From Ganoderma boninense (taxonomy: Eukaryota > Basidiomycota > Agaricomycetes > Polyporales > Polyporaceae), in assembly GCA_002900995.3 (NCBI GenBank), contig CM035308.1, positions 434,001 to 498,000 on the forward strand: a stretch of 64,000 bases of DNA, given 5' to 3'. How positions within the stretch are numbered: position 1 is the stretch's first letter; each line of letters begins with the position of its first letter. This document shows positions 23,055 through 34,474 of this stretch, piece after piece. The position numbers and the translations under genes are program-made. The notes below the pieces were generated by a model. That model did not search any database and was not told the origin of the DNA. It saw only the letters and a list, made by a program, of their open reading frames with translations.

Positions 23055-25423
23055 CGGGGGTAGCAGCCCGAACTCGCAGACTCGGACTCGGATGGCACGG
23101 GACTTGCGGTGGGATCCCTGCTGTTTATTATTATTCGAGCACAAAATCACTTCGGTTCTCTTTTCTTTCATTTTTCTGTGCTGTGTTGGGGACAACGCAA
23201 TGCCAATGCATATATGCGCACGCACTTACGTGTGTAATTCCTCAGAGACGATCTCCACTCAGCGGAGGACTCCACCTCTGTGGCCAACTCCACGATCCCA
23301 TGCAAGTATACCTCGTTAGTCCTCGTCCATACCATGCATGCCTCCCTTTGCAGCAGCGGCGGCTTGTGGGGCCTGGCTTGAGTCTTGTTTGCCACGATGA
23401 CCGACGACTACATGTGCAACAGTTCAACATTTGCGTACATACATGCGATCACACCCGGCGACACGGTAGGACGCCGTGAGTACTCGTCCGTCGGCCGTCG
23501 ATCGGACGCCGACACGCTGCCGCTGAGGCTGAGGTTACTCACTTATACAACAAAATCGCCATCTGCATGCAGTGGACTGGCAGGCCGCTACGCTCGTTTG
23601 AGCCGTTTACGTGCGCCGAGCCTTCCGGACGCTCGCGTATTCACAGTGTTTATGCCGACGTCACCGCGTCGTGCGAGCACCTCGAGGCTCGAAGCCCTGA
23701 GTGATTTTTTTCGACGCGCTTCCATTCATGCGGACGACGACAATCGCGATCGGGGGTCGGATTCGAAACCTTGCACAATTGCAAGGTTCGACACTTGTTG
23801 GGCTTAAGTTGTAGATGTGTTCGGCTGGACAAAGTTAGTAGTTACGCGTTTTCTCGCGCGTGCGGATCACGAACCGCGACAAGAGGTGGTTCACGGGCAC
23901 TGGCCCTTGAAAATTTAACAAGTTAGTTATGTAGCACGGACGGGAAGTTCTCATCTTCGTCGCGACTCACCGTCTGGAGTTGGCGAGATAAAGCGATGTG
24001 GCGCGAGTGCCGTATCGAACTGAGGAACAACAGACAGAGAGAGCAGAGAGAGCAGAGAGAAAAAAAACAGAGAGCCTTTTGATGCATTTCGTACTGGTAC
24101 AATGGTTGGCGGTGCAATGGGTACACACGTGGGACGGAGCGCGAGCAAGGTACTACTTGTAAATGTAACAGTGAACACGAGACAGTCCAGATCCAGAACC
24201 AAAGTCAAGCAGGGGACGCGGGACGAATCCGAAGCACACACAGCAGGATCTGAAGCTCGAACACAGGCGAAGCGTACAGTTGAGGCGAGCGGAGTGAAGA
24301 GGGGAGGACAGAGGGAGAAGAGCAGCGGGGGGTACATGATGAACATAACCCGCACGTACGTAAATGCAGGCGGATATGATGTACATATGTGCATGTGTGC
24401 ATGGACAGACAGACATACTGTAGGGTAATGGGGGTAGGTAACAAGAGTGAAGGCAGGCAGGCAGTACAGGAATCATACGTAGCGGGGTCGGCAACGAAGG
24501 GAGCGGGGGGGACGGAAGTCGAATGCGTGCCTACGCGCACCGTTTTGGAGACATGCACATGCACATGCACATATGGCGGGAGATGCGGGAAACAGCGAAT
24601 GGGGAATGGGGAGTATAAAGTGGAACGACAATGACAGCAACGGAGAACGAGGACCGAGTGGCTGGCCTGAAGGGACATAAGGAAAGAGCAAGGAAACAGG
24701 AAACAGGAAACAGGACATAACCACGCCCGTCGCGGCGCTGTGTCCCGGGGCTGTCGCACCCGAGCACGGCCCTCGGGAAACCCGAATAACAGAGGAGTGA
24801 GGAGTGAGTGCGTGCGTGCGTGCGTGTGTGAAGCGAAGTGAGAGAGAGTGAGAGAAGAAAGCATGGAGAAAGCATTGGAAAGACGACACACGACGGATTC
24901 CACCTCCACCGCCCCCAACGCCCAACGCGCATACACTCGCCCACAACTTCTTTCCCCTCATTCTCTTCATCCCTTCCTTCCCCACTCCTCCTTCCCCCCT
25001 CCCTCCCCTTGACTCGCAGTCTAGGCATGCGCTCCGAATTCCGTATTTCCCTACTCCTCCATCGGCTCCGGCGAGCGGGCTTCCCTCCTCGGAGGCGGCG
25101 ACGCGTCCCGTTCGCGTTCACGTTCGCGTTCCCTATCTCGTTTCTCTCTCCCTCTCCCTCTCCCTCTCCCGTTCTCTTTCGCGCTCCCGCTCCCGTTCTC
25201 GGTCCCGATCCCGTTCCCGCTCGCGCTCCGCCCTCCCCTCAGCGCCCTCCCCACCATACGGCGCGTACCCTCCCCCCCACCCAGACGCTGCGCCGACGAC
25301 CGGCGGACGAGGCCCGGCTTCTCCGCCACCGAGATCGACGGCCGCGTCGACGGCGCCGCCGGCAGCGACACCCTGCTGCTCCTCGGGGACCACCCCTGCG
25401 GCTGCGTATGTGTATGCGACGGC
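23055..25423. other. Long spacer between convergent genes
   Basis: About 2.4 kb between the stop of FCF2 (+) and the stop of the 25.4-27.8 kb gene (-). No frame here looks like a protein. Visible features are a strong hairpin at 23763-23791, a purine tract at 24020-24075 (GAGAGCAGAGAG units), an ATGCAC microsatellite near 24552-24574 and a repeated GGAAACA unit near 24690-24715. Confidence 0.5.
23763..23791. repeat. Perfect hairpin, 9-bp stem and 4-base loop
   Basis: AACCTTGCA and TGCAAGGTT flank the loop CAAT; the stem continues outward with TCGA/TCGA pairing after one bulged base. It sits in the spacer between two convergent genes. Confidence 0.7.
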
Positions 25424-27847
25424 CTATGGTGTTGGTGTTGCGTTTGATGCGGTTGATGCTGGTGCTGGTGGTTCCACCCGCCCGCGCCCGCGCCAGGGGG
25501 CGCGGGGCAGCGTGCGCGGCAGCGGGTCCCTCCCCCCGTCCCTCTCCCTCTCCCTCCCCATGTCCCTCCCTACATCCCTCCCCACATCCCGCTCGCGTTC
25601 TCTATCGCGCCCCGAGATCGACGCCCGGTGCGCATGCGCGTGCGGCTGCGGGTCGAGGCGGATCGCCGAGACGGACAAGCGGCGGCCCATGTCGTACGGC
25701 ACGGGCGAGCCCGTCTGCGAGCCTGGGAAGCTCCTGCTCTCGCTCTCCGTCGGCGACAGCGCCCTGCGCACCTGCTCGGGGGGCCCGCCCCCTCCTCCGC
25801 TCCCGCGATGCGACTGTGAATGCGACTGTGCGGAGGGGTGCTCGATGGGCGGGAACGTGTACGTCTCGGGCACGACCCCGACCGCCGCAGAGAGCGAGGG
25901 GGGCACCCCGTTCGCCTTCGCCTTGCCCTTGAGGCTCGACGCGGCCATGCTCGGGCTGTATCCGGGTACGGGCGCGATGCTGGTGCGCACCGAGTGGGAC
26001 TGCAGCTGTGACTGCGGCTGAGGATGGATCTGGAGCGCGTGCTCGAGGTCCTCGACGCGCCTGTGGAGGCCCGCGACCTCGTCCTGGATCGGCGCGAGCT
26101 GGCGCTGGACGGCGGCGGCGACGAGCTCGTCGAGGTGCTCGTGCTGGCGCTGGAGCGCGAGCGTGAGCGCGTGGCTCTTCTGGAGCTGCTCCCCCAGCCA
26201 GCCCTTGAGCGTCTTCGAGTCCGCGAGCGCGTCGTAGAACATCTCGAACGGCGCGAGGAACGCCGTCTTCTCCGTCGCGTACGTCGGGTTCGCGAGCGTC
26301 GTGGGCGTCGGCGGCACCAGCGTCGTCGCGATCGGCACCGACGCCGTCGGCGGCGACCGCCCCGTCGTCGAGATCGAGCTCACGTTCAGGTGCGTCGCAG
26401 AGGACGGCCCGGGCCCCGCTGCCGCCGTGCGTGCGATGCTGAGCCGCGTCGGGGTTGGCGGGACGCGCCCCGCCGTCATGCGCTGCGTGCCCTGCCCGGG
26501 CCCGAGGACCGGAGGAAGGCTTGGGAGCGCCATGCTGGGGAAGCGGCTGGATGGCCCCCCCTGGGTGATACCCGCGCGCGGGATGGGCGGCGCACTCTGT
26601 ATGGACGGCTGCAGACGGTCGGCGGTAGCGTCCAGCGGGCTTATCATAATGTCGGCCGGCTTCCCCTTCGCGCCGCCGAGTGTCCTCGTCGCCCGCCGCC
26701 GTGCGAAGCTTATTGGAGGGGGTGGGAGTGCGTGCGGTGGGACCGCGCCGTGCTGCTGCTGCTGCTGCTGCTGCTGCTCCGGTATTTGAGCAAGGTGTGG
26801 TGGGGGCTGCAGGACCGGCTGCGCAGGGACGTGAGCAGGTGGAGGGCTCTGTTGGCGCGCGAGAGGGGAGACTGCGCGGTTAGACGAGGGCGCGTTCACC
26901 GTGGGTCCGCCTGCGATGGACCGTCGGGGGCCGGTCGCTGGCCCTCCTGGCACAGCGTTCGGGCTGCGTCCGCCCGTGCGCGGAGGCTGCTGCTTTGCCG
27001 ACGACGGCTGCTGCTGCTGCTGCTGGGGTGGTTGCTGGGGCTGTCGGTCGTCCCGCTGCTGCTCCTGCGAAGAGTGGGGAGGGACGTTCATGACACTGAC
27101 CGCGACTGAGGGCGAGGCGGCGCCGACGACGCCCGCGGTGCTCCCCCGGCGAGACTCGATGAGCTCCTTCTGCTGCTGCTTGATGCTGAGCATGGAGCGG
27201 ACCTGCTCGATCGCGGCGGTATCGTCTCTGTTGATCGGGAGGCCCATGACCACGGGAGAGATCGATTTGGTGGCATCTGAGGTGGGCGTCCTGACGTCGG
27301 TGTTGATAGGGTGCGAAATGCCGCTTATCGTGACCCGGCGTTTCTTGCTGGGGGATGGTTTTGCGGACGAGGGCTGGGGCGCGGCGGAGGGGCGGGCGGG
27401 AGGCCAGGCGGGGCCTGGGAGGAGTGGGAGTCATGGGAGGGGGCGGCGCGTTGCGGGAGGTGGGGGACGGGAGGTCATCGTACTCGGCCTCCTCCTTTAT
27501 GCGGATGCTCCTGGGGGAGCGTCGCTCGCTAGAGGGCGTGGTTAAGGTCAAATGGACGAAGGGAGGCGAAGAGGACGATCGGGGACGCACTGGGAGCCGT
27601 CGCTGTTATCGTCACCCTGTCCAGGGGTGTCTGGATGGGAGCGTTTCCGGGAAGAGTGGGGCGTACGGTCGTGCATGGAGGGGCGATGGTCGTCCTGGAT
27701 GGAGGGTGACCGGCCGTTAGGTTCGAAGGGAGAAGCGCGGGACTGGATGGGAGGAAGGGCATTGTTGGCGTCCGAAATGCGACTGAGGGAGGGAGCGCCG
27801 AAAGCCTGAGCGAAAGATGGAAGCGACTGGGGTGGTTGTGTCGCCAT
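25424..27847 (-). CDS. Conserved basidiomycete protein with polyQ and a coiled coil
   Basis: The start MATQPPQSLPSFAQAFGAPS is characteristic of an uncharacterised basidiomycete family that I recognise by its block order: an N-terminal SLPSFAQAF motif, a basic patch KKRRVTISGISHPINTDVR, a short helical segment DDTAAIEQVRSMLSIKQQQK, a disordered Pro/Gln region with Q runs, PPPPISFARRRATRTLGGAK plus PADIMISP, then a folded coiled coil (EKTAFLAPFEMFYDALADSK, LKGWLGEQLQKSHALTL, DELVAAAVQRQLAPIQDEVA, LHRRVEDLEHAL). The C-terminus is disordered and contains repeated RDVGRDVGRDMGRERERD. A nuclear regulatory role is possible but not shown. The frame breaks near 27583 (a C missing in TCCCAG) and near 27400; correcting by one base each way keeps 808 codons. 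Confidence 0.7.
26751..26778 (+). repeat. CTG/CAG microsatellite coding polyglutamine
   Basis: About nine uninterrupted TGC units on the plus strand, read as eight glutamines in the minus-strand protein between two Pro/His-rich segments. A second CTG-rich block lies at 27008-27030. Confidence 0.85.
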
Positions 27848-29744
27848 GCTGTGAGAGCGGTCGGGCAGGAGAACAGACAAGGCGGAGGGCTAGAAAGGGA
27901 GAGGAGGGCGGGCGCAGCGAGGGGGCGCATGCGGGACGGGAGCAGGGGCCAGTTGAAGTGGTCTGAGTAAGAGAGACCCTGGCACTCGACAGCCCTGGCC
28001 TCTGCCAGCTGCGACCGGCGGGAAGAGACAAGAGACAACAGTCGATCACAAGAGCGGCTGTCCCTCCAAGCCCTCTTTGTTCATCAACCACCGTCGACTC
28101 TATCCACACCTCCCAGCCCCGCCTCCCCACCCCCTCGTATTTATTCCTTGCCCGTGGTCTGTATTCCGACGCTGCTCGCCCGCGGCGCAGCGGTGCCCGG
28201 GGCAGCCAGCAGTCATCACGCTCCTGTGCTCTCGCGAACCCCCTGTCATTCTCCATCACTCCCTGTCCTTCCTGCATCCATCTCTGGCGCAGCCCTCGCC
28301 GCGCGCAAGACATCCCCGACGCGGAGAACGGGGGCAGGCGGTGCGCGGGCCCGCGAGGGAGAGGTGGGCGCCACCCCACGCGAATACGCCGAGTGCGCAA
28401 TGTGCGAGGAGGGTGCGGCAGGGAGTTGCATCATCCGCCACATATCCACGCCCTCGCGGCTCGCGGCGGGCGAGAGCGAGATGTGATGATCTGACGCGAG
28501 CCCCGCCCCGCTCGCGAGTCGCCGGCCTGCAACTCTGTTTTATTGCGGTCCCATATCCGGCCACAACAGCGCATCCGTTTCAGGCGCATCGAGCCCGACA
28601 GTCCAGCTCTCCGCAATATTTCCTGCCACGAGGCCCGCCAAGTCCGCCTGACAGCCGTCCTCGCCCATCCGCCCCCTCCCAGCCACCATATTCGTCCTCT
28701 ACGCGTCCGCCCCCGACAATCGATATCTCCTCCTCGTCTTCCTCTTCTCCTTCCCGTCCACGCTTCGCCCTTCTCGGCGCGCAGAACCCAGAACGCAGAA
28801 GCCCCTCCCTTGTCCTCGTTTCGACTCCCGTTATTCTCCCCGCCTCGCCTATCACTGACACCCGCGAGCTCCCGCACTGAAGCTGCTGAAGCCCCGTCCT
28901 GCCAGCTACGTAGCTTCTGCCCACGTCCACACCCGAGGGCCTCCCTCGCCCGATCCGCGCCCCGCTCCAATTTCTCCCCAGCGGCCCATCGCGCAAGAAC
29001 GGCATCCCAGCTGCCCCCGCGCACCACCTGACCCCCTCCCGCGCTCGAACTCTCGAACGCTCACAGGCTTGACGCGGCGAGCCCAGCGCACGCGCGGGGG
29101 CCTATCGCACGCCCCGCCATCTCCGACGACGTCCATTTGCCGTCCGCGCGATGCGACCCCACACGCCTTCTAGCCCGCGCTCCCTTACGCCAGAAGGCGC
29201 CTCCGCCCAAGCCCTAACGTCACCTGTCCGCTTCCCATGATGATTCTGTGGGTGCGGGTCACAGTGCGGGTGTACTCGCACACAGGCCTCTCAGTCTGCG
29301 TTCTGCTACTTAGTACTTACTGGTCCCGGCCATCCAGCTCGCCCGGAACCCCCATGGCCAGCAGCTCAGAGCCTCAGCCATTCGGAATCGCGCGCACCCA
29401 CGACCCGGGCCCACGCCCCCGAATAGGCCTCATTGCACCTCGGCGCAAGCTTATCCTCTACGACAATCTCCCCAGGCGCGGGCTCCTTAAGGCTTAGGCT
29501 CCCTCCTCCGTCTTCGGGCTTCTTTGTCTTTGTCTTCCTGAGTTCCTTGAGCCCAATCGGGCGAGCGTGGCCCCCCTCTGCGCCGCTGTAACGAGCCAAT
29601 CGCCATTCGCTCGTCCGCGAGCCGCAAGCCGCAGGGCCCACGTTCAGCCTGAGTCTTGAGACGCAAGCCGTGCTGCTCGCGGGGCGTGTGCGCTGATATG
29701 CATCGAGTTTGACGGCTTTTTTTCTTTCTTTGGGCCTACTTACT

Positions 29745-29761
29745 CACGCGTGGGGGTGTGG
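29745..29761 (+). promoter_or_regulatory. MluI-box plus G-rich motif, copy 1
   Basis: CACGCGTGGGGGTGTGG; 16 of 17 bases match the second copy at 30064-30080. ACGCGT is the core of the yeast MCB element, and the G-run resembles Mig1/CreA sites. Function is not shown. Confidence 0.3.
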
Positions 29762-30063
29762 AGGATAGCACGAGGATGTACCACTCGACTTCGATTCGGA
29801 GCCTCGCTCGGCCCTCGTACGGCTCACTCTCGGGCCCCGTTGACAACGACACGCACGGCGGCACTGGTACTGGCAGTCGCGGGAGCGCGGTAGGGCTCGC
29901 ACGGCGAGTAGAGCAGGTCGACGAGCCGTGAAGCGAAGCACGAAGCACGGAACGCCACGACGAATCACGAGCACGCGCACGCGCACGACAGCGACAGCGA
30001 CAGAGCCAACATGGGCACGAAACGTCTATCGCACTGCAGAGCACACGCATTTTGCGGTACGCC

Positions 30064-30080
30064 CACGCGTGGGGGCGTGG
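30064..30080 (+). promoter_or_regulatory. MluI-box plus G-rich motif, copy 2
   Basis: CACGCGTGGGGGCGTGG, with CC in front making the 12-bp palindrome CCCACGCGTGGG. Same orientation as the copy 319 bp upstream. Confidence 0.3.
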
Positions 30081-32194
30081 CCGCTTGCGGGAGAAGGAGG
30101 GCGGCCGCGAGCCCGCGCCCATGCAATATCGCGTTACTGAATCTGAATTTGGCTCTAGATCTATTGGCTAGTGCATGCCGTCCCGCGATGCCTTGTTCTT
30201 CTTCAAGCATCAAGCACCAAGCACCACGCACCAGGCTGGGCGGCCATGGCCACCGGCTGCAAAGCGCACGCGGCACGCGGGTCCACGGTGTGTTCCGCTA
30301 ACGCCGTAGGCATATGTATACTATACGCGCCTCCTGTCTCCTCAGTCCTCCGGGTAAAGGTACAGTACAATATTTTACTTCATTCTATTTCATCTCATCT
30401 CACTGGCATCCCCCGCTTGTCGCCGGGCGCGCGGAGGGGCCGTCCAACTCAAAAGTTTCGAGCTCCAAGTTCCGAGTTCCAACGCTGCGCCGCATGCACG
30501 CGGCGGCGCACGGTGACTTTGTTTCCCGGCCATTTCGTTCAAGACGCCGTTGAATTGCGCCTGTCTGCTGTCTCTTGGCCGACTGACTGACTGACTGTAC
30601 CTGTACGCGGCCAGGTACCCGGAGCCTAAGGGGAGATCTTGCGTCTTTACCGTTACGTCCGCACGCCCCGCGCCGCACAACGCTCCTCTAGACGTCTGGG
30701 ACAACGGCGTGCACGCTGCCCAGTGTCAGTGTACATGTATTTTGTGACACGTTCGTCTGTCCGTCTGTAGTCTGTACAAGGTTTGTCAGTGACGGCGTCA
30801 CAGAAGGTGGTGCCACCACGTACTTGTACCTCTTGACTAGCTTGACTCTTGACACAAGTTGACTGCGCCCTGTCTCCCTCTTAGATGCACGCCCTCCCCT
30901 CCCGGTGTGTATCGTATGTAAGTTAGTCAGACGGAGATCTCGTACCTGCTCACGTCGGAGATCTGCTCAGTAGACAAGACGGGCGTCGCCCAGAAGACGT
31001 CATTCCGAGCACGCCCACATGGCCGCGTCCCTCTGCCGCCTGCGGACTTAAGTAACACAACTGAATGCAGCGCTCTTTAAGTAGCGGACAGCGGACATAG
31101 CATTAATATTGGCGACCTGCGAACAAGAAAAATTATGCACAGCGCGATGCACAGGCACGCATGGAATGACAGCCCGATGGACGGACGCACCGCGGCTGTC
31201 CGTATGAAACACTAGTACTACTACGTATAGAGTGTACTGAATGTGCTGTAAGCGGAATATACGAATTCGATAACCACGCACCCCATAATTGAAGCTTACG
31301 TGTTCCAGTACCATGTTGGCGTCGATATGGAGATTCGAATGCTTCAAGATCTCTTGAGGGGCGCATGCATATATGTACAGTACAGATCTACATACATGGC
31401 ATTGTTTTGTCTCCATCGGCCGTCCGTCCATCACAATATACAGAAGATGTCAACGAGAGCGCGAATCTGTTCGAACGATCCAAGTATCGAGAATCAAGAA
31501 TCAGAGCCCCCCCCCTCATACATCACGCAGGGCCATCGCCCCTCGACCTCAGACCTGCAGCTGGTGGAAAGAGGTGGAAAGACGGCAATCAGCATCAGGA
31601 ACAGCGCGGAAGACAGAAATGCACAGCGTCAGCGGCATTCAGCATTCAGCATCCAGCATTCAACGGCCCCCGGAGGCATCTGCATCTGCATTTGCATCTG
31701 CACCCGCGAAGGCAGGCACGACCCGCTGCCAGTGCCGCCCCAGGCCAGCCTGCCCGCGTCCCTGGCCGCCTGCAGACGCAAGCAAGTAAGTGTGTATGTA
31801 TGCGCACTTGCTCACCTTCTCCGGCGTGCGCCCCTCCCGAGGTCCAAGAAACTAGAAACATTGCCACAAGCCGCAGGTCGAGCGCACCGCGGCGGCCCCG
31901 CTCTCGCCACGGATATCGCGCATTAATGCGCGCAGCACCAAGCAACCAAGCAAGCAGGTGAGCGGCGGTGGTGCCTTGCGCCCTGCGCCTCGGTCCACGA
32001 AGCTGAAGCAAGCTGAACTGGACCACAGTGTGTGTGGTTCGCGCGTCCGATCGCCGCCAATCCCACCGTCACCTCCCCCTCTTACTCATTCTAAACCAAA
32101 CCAGATACCACCCGCATCCGCATCCGCATCCGAGCCACCCCAGGCACACCGAGTACCAGTCTGTCAGGGCACGCTCAGGCGGCGAGCGCGCGCC

Positions 32195-33981
32195 TCACGC
32201 GGCAGGCGGCTTCCGCTTCTTGCGCACCGCGAGGACCGTGACCGGCGGCGCCCCTCCTCCTGCCCCTCCCCCTCCCCCGGCTCCTCCCTCTACACCCGCG
32301 GCTCCGGGCGCATTGCCACCACCACCACCCTGACCACGCGGGGGCAGCGGCGCGTTCCGCACGTCGATCGATCCGAAGATGTGCTCCGAGTACGTCTCGC
32401 GCGTGGCCACCGGGTCCGGGAACGGGTTCGGCGAGATCTCCGGGAGCCCCTCCTCCCCCTCCTGCCCGCCGCCTCCGCCGCCGGGGCGCCCGGTTGTTGC
32501 GAGGGAGAGGTGCGACCGTCCCGGCGGCGGGGTCTGCGGTGCACCTCGAGCCCCCCTGACGGCTCCGGCGTGCGCGGGCGATCCGCTCCGTCCGGGTCTG
32601 CCAGGTTCGGATTCGGATTCGGATGCGAGGAGGAAGACGAGGAAGAGGCAGAGGCAGAGGCGGCGGGGGGCGCAGGGATAGCAGGGGCGTCCTCGCAGAG
32701 GCCCTTGATGGCGCCCTCGAGGATTTCCGTGGCGCGCACCGCGCGCTCGTGTGTCGAGAACTCGTGGTTGTTCATGAGCGAGCTCACGATGCGGCGCACG
32801 AGCTTCGGCGCGACTTGGCCCGGCTGGGGCGCGAGCGGCGACGGCTGCGACGTCCTGTCCTGGCCGACGGGCGGAGGCGTGGAGACGCAGAGCGTGAAGA
32901 ACCCGGTCACTGCCCCCGCGACGCACTCTTGGCGGAACGACATGCGCTCCCAGAACTCGTCCGCCGAGACGAGCGACAGCTCGCCCAGAGGACGGGTGTC
33001 TTTGTCCTTCTCCTTCTCCTTGTCTCTATCCTTCTCCTTGTCCCTTTCGTCCTCGTCGCGCTCCTCCTGCTCTGCTGGCGCCTTTTTCTCCCCGCGCGGT
33101 CCAGCCGAGGTCGGCGCCCGTGGCCCGTTTGCGCTGAGGCGAGCGCACCCCGCTCTCCGTCGTCCTGATGTACGCAATCTCGTCTATGAACCGCGATTTC
33201 GGGTCGTCGTCGAACCACGGAATGAACGTCCCCAGATTGTGCGGCGCGTCCGGGTCCGCGCTCCTCGGGCACGGCAGCGGCACGTCCGTCTGGGAATACG
33301 GGTGCCCGTACACCCACTGCACGCTCGCATCGGCACCGCATCGGCAGTGCTGTTGCTGCCGGGGCGCGAGAGCGCACGGCTGACCGTGTGTGCGGCCTCG
33401 AGCTCAGAATAGCCCGGGAGGACGTAGAAGAGCTTGACGGCGCCCGTGCCCTTGAGCCGGCGGGCGACCTCGGCCGCGACGTCCGCGTACAGGCGCTTCC
33501 ACCACGCGCAGAGCTTGACGTCGGACAGGGGGCGCTTGCCGGCGAACTCGGACGAGTTGGGGAAGAGGTACTGGTTCTGCGCGCGCGCGAAGAGCTGCAC
33601 CCAGAGGTGCTGCACGGCGATCGGGCGCGTCGCGGGGTCCGCGTAGTAGGTGAGGAACGCACGCACGAGGGTCGCCGTTGGCGAGGGGGCGGAGGCGTGG
33701 CCGGAGGAGTCGACTTTGGAGACGTACAGGACGCCGCAGGACGTGGACGGGACGTTGTAGACCGACGCCTCGATGGCGGTGACGAGCAGGCGGGGTGCAC
33801 TGGGATCCTTCTGCTCCGAGAGGAGTATGAAGACGTCCTGGAGGTATGTCCGTGGTCTGGGATGCGCATAGGGGAACAGCCCGTTGTGTTTCCTGGGGGC
33901 GGACGTGAGGACGTGTATATGGAAAGTCCTGGTCCCCGGGAGGTCGGCCAGGGCGGCGAGCAGTTTGTCTCGTAGGGCCAT
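32195..33981 (-). CDS. RTT109: Histone acetyltransferase Rtt109
   Basis: Rtt109 is the fungal acetyltransferase that modifies newly made histone H3 (K56 and N-terminal lysines) with Asf1 or Vps75. Family features seen: LPGTRTFHIHVLTSAPRKH at the N-terminus, PRTYLQDVFILLSEQ, LLVTAIEASVYNVP, YVSKVDSSGHASAPSPT, FPNSSEFAGKRPLSDVKLCA, WWKRLYADVAAEVARR, QWVYGHPYSQTDVPLPCP and the acidic motif FDDDPKSRFIDEIAY, then DEFWERMSFRQECVAGAVTG. A basic/acidic KEKDRDKEKEKDKD stretch precedes the last block, and the tail ends in a lysine/arginine-rich RKKRK, nuclear-signal-like. No intron is needed. The frame breaks near 33335 (one base missing), near 33110 (one extra or two missing) and near 32550 (one G missing in a G run); corrected, the length is 596 codons. 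Confidence 0.9.
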
Positions 33982-34474
33982 CTCGGTGTGTGCTGACGGC
34001 TATGAGAAGGGCCTTCGGAGCATGATACCAGCGAGGGTAGGAGTGGGAGAACAGGACAACGAGAGCACAAGACGCATGGCTCGGGCGATCATGGTCAACG
34101 CAAGAGTTCTCACAGAGCAAGCGCCCGCCTGGCGCTCGTTCCCAACTCGGAAATTCCCGCCTCTTGCCGCGCACAGGGGCGTCTCTCTGGACACTAAGAC
34201 TCGGATCGGGCCAGAGGCTGCGTCGGAAAGGAAATACATATATCCCTAACCACAGCAGATCCAGGCCACAGGGTATTCTACATGACATCTCGGGTGTATA
34301 TGGTATATCATAGAAGCAAAGAACGACAATATATATATCGTAATATCGTTGAGCGATCTTCTAACAAAAGGTCCGTTCCAGCTCGGGGCCAGTTCCAAAG
34401 CTACAAACATGAGAGAAGTTAAGCCCTTTCGGCACAACGCCAAGGAATCATCCCACACCAGAAGCGTACCGGTC
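33982..34474. other. Intergenic spacer
   Basis: About 490 bp between the start of RTT109 and the stop of the DUF6534-type gene, both on the minus strand. It should hold the RTT109 promoter and the neighbour's 3' UTR. An AT-rich stretch with TATATATAT lies at 34330-34340. No coding sequence seen. Confidence 0.5.

Larger units (their letters stand above)
27848..32194. other. 4.3-kb spacer without a convincing gene
   Basis: Between the start of the 25.4-27.8 kb gene and the stop of RTT109, both on the minus strand. The first 1.4 kb is GC-rich and open in several frames on both strands, but every translation is Arg/Pro/Ser low-complexity. From 29700 the sequence is ordinary intergenic DNA. Repeated pieces seen are two copies of a CACGCGTGGGGG-type box (29745, 30064), a CTGA run at 30581-30595 and CATTCAGCATTCAGCATC repeats at 31638-31660. 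Confidence 0.45.

Noticed and set aside
23750..23800. tRNA-like GGTTCGA/GATTCGAA boxes
   Set aside because: The required T-arm pairing (G53-C61) and an acceptor stem are absent; the signal is explained by the hairpin.
26024..27109. A 361-codon plus-strand open frame rich in Arg and Leu
   Set aside because: It is the complement of the conserved coiled-coil protein; openness comes from GC-rich codons.
32623..33412. Long plus-strand frames over RTT109
   Set aside because: The minus strand carries clear Rtt109 blocks; the plus reading is low-complexity.
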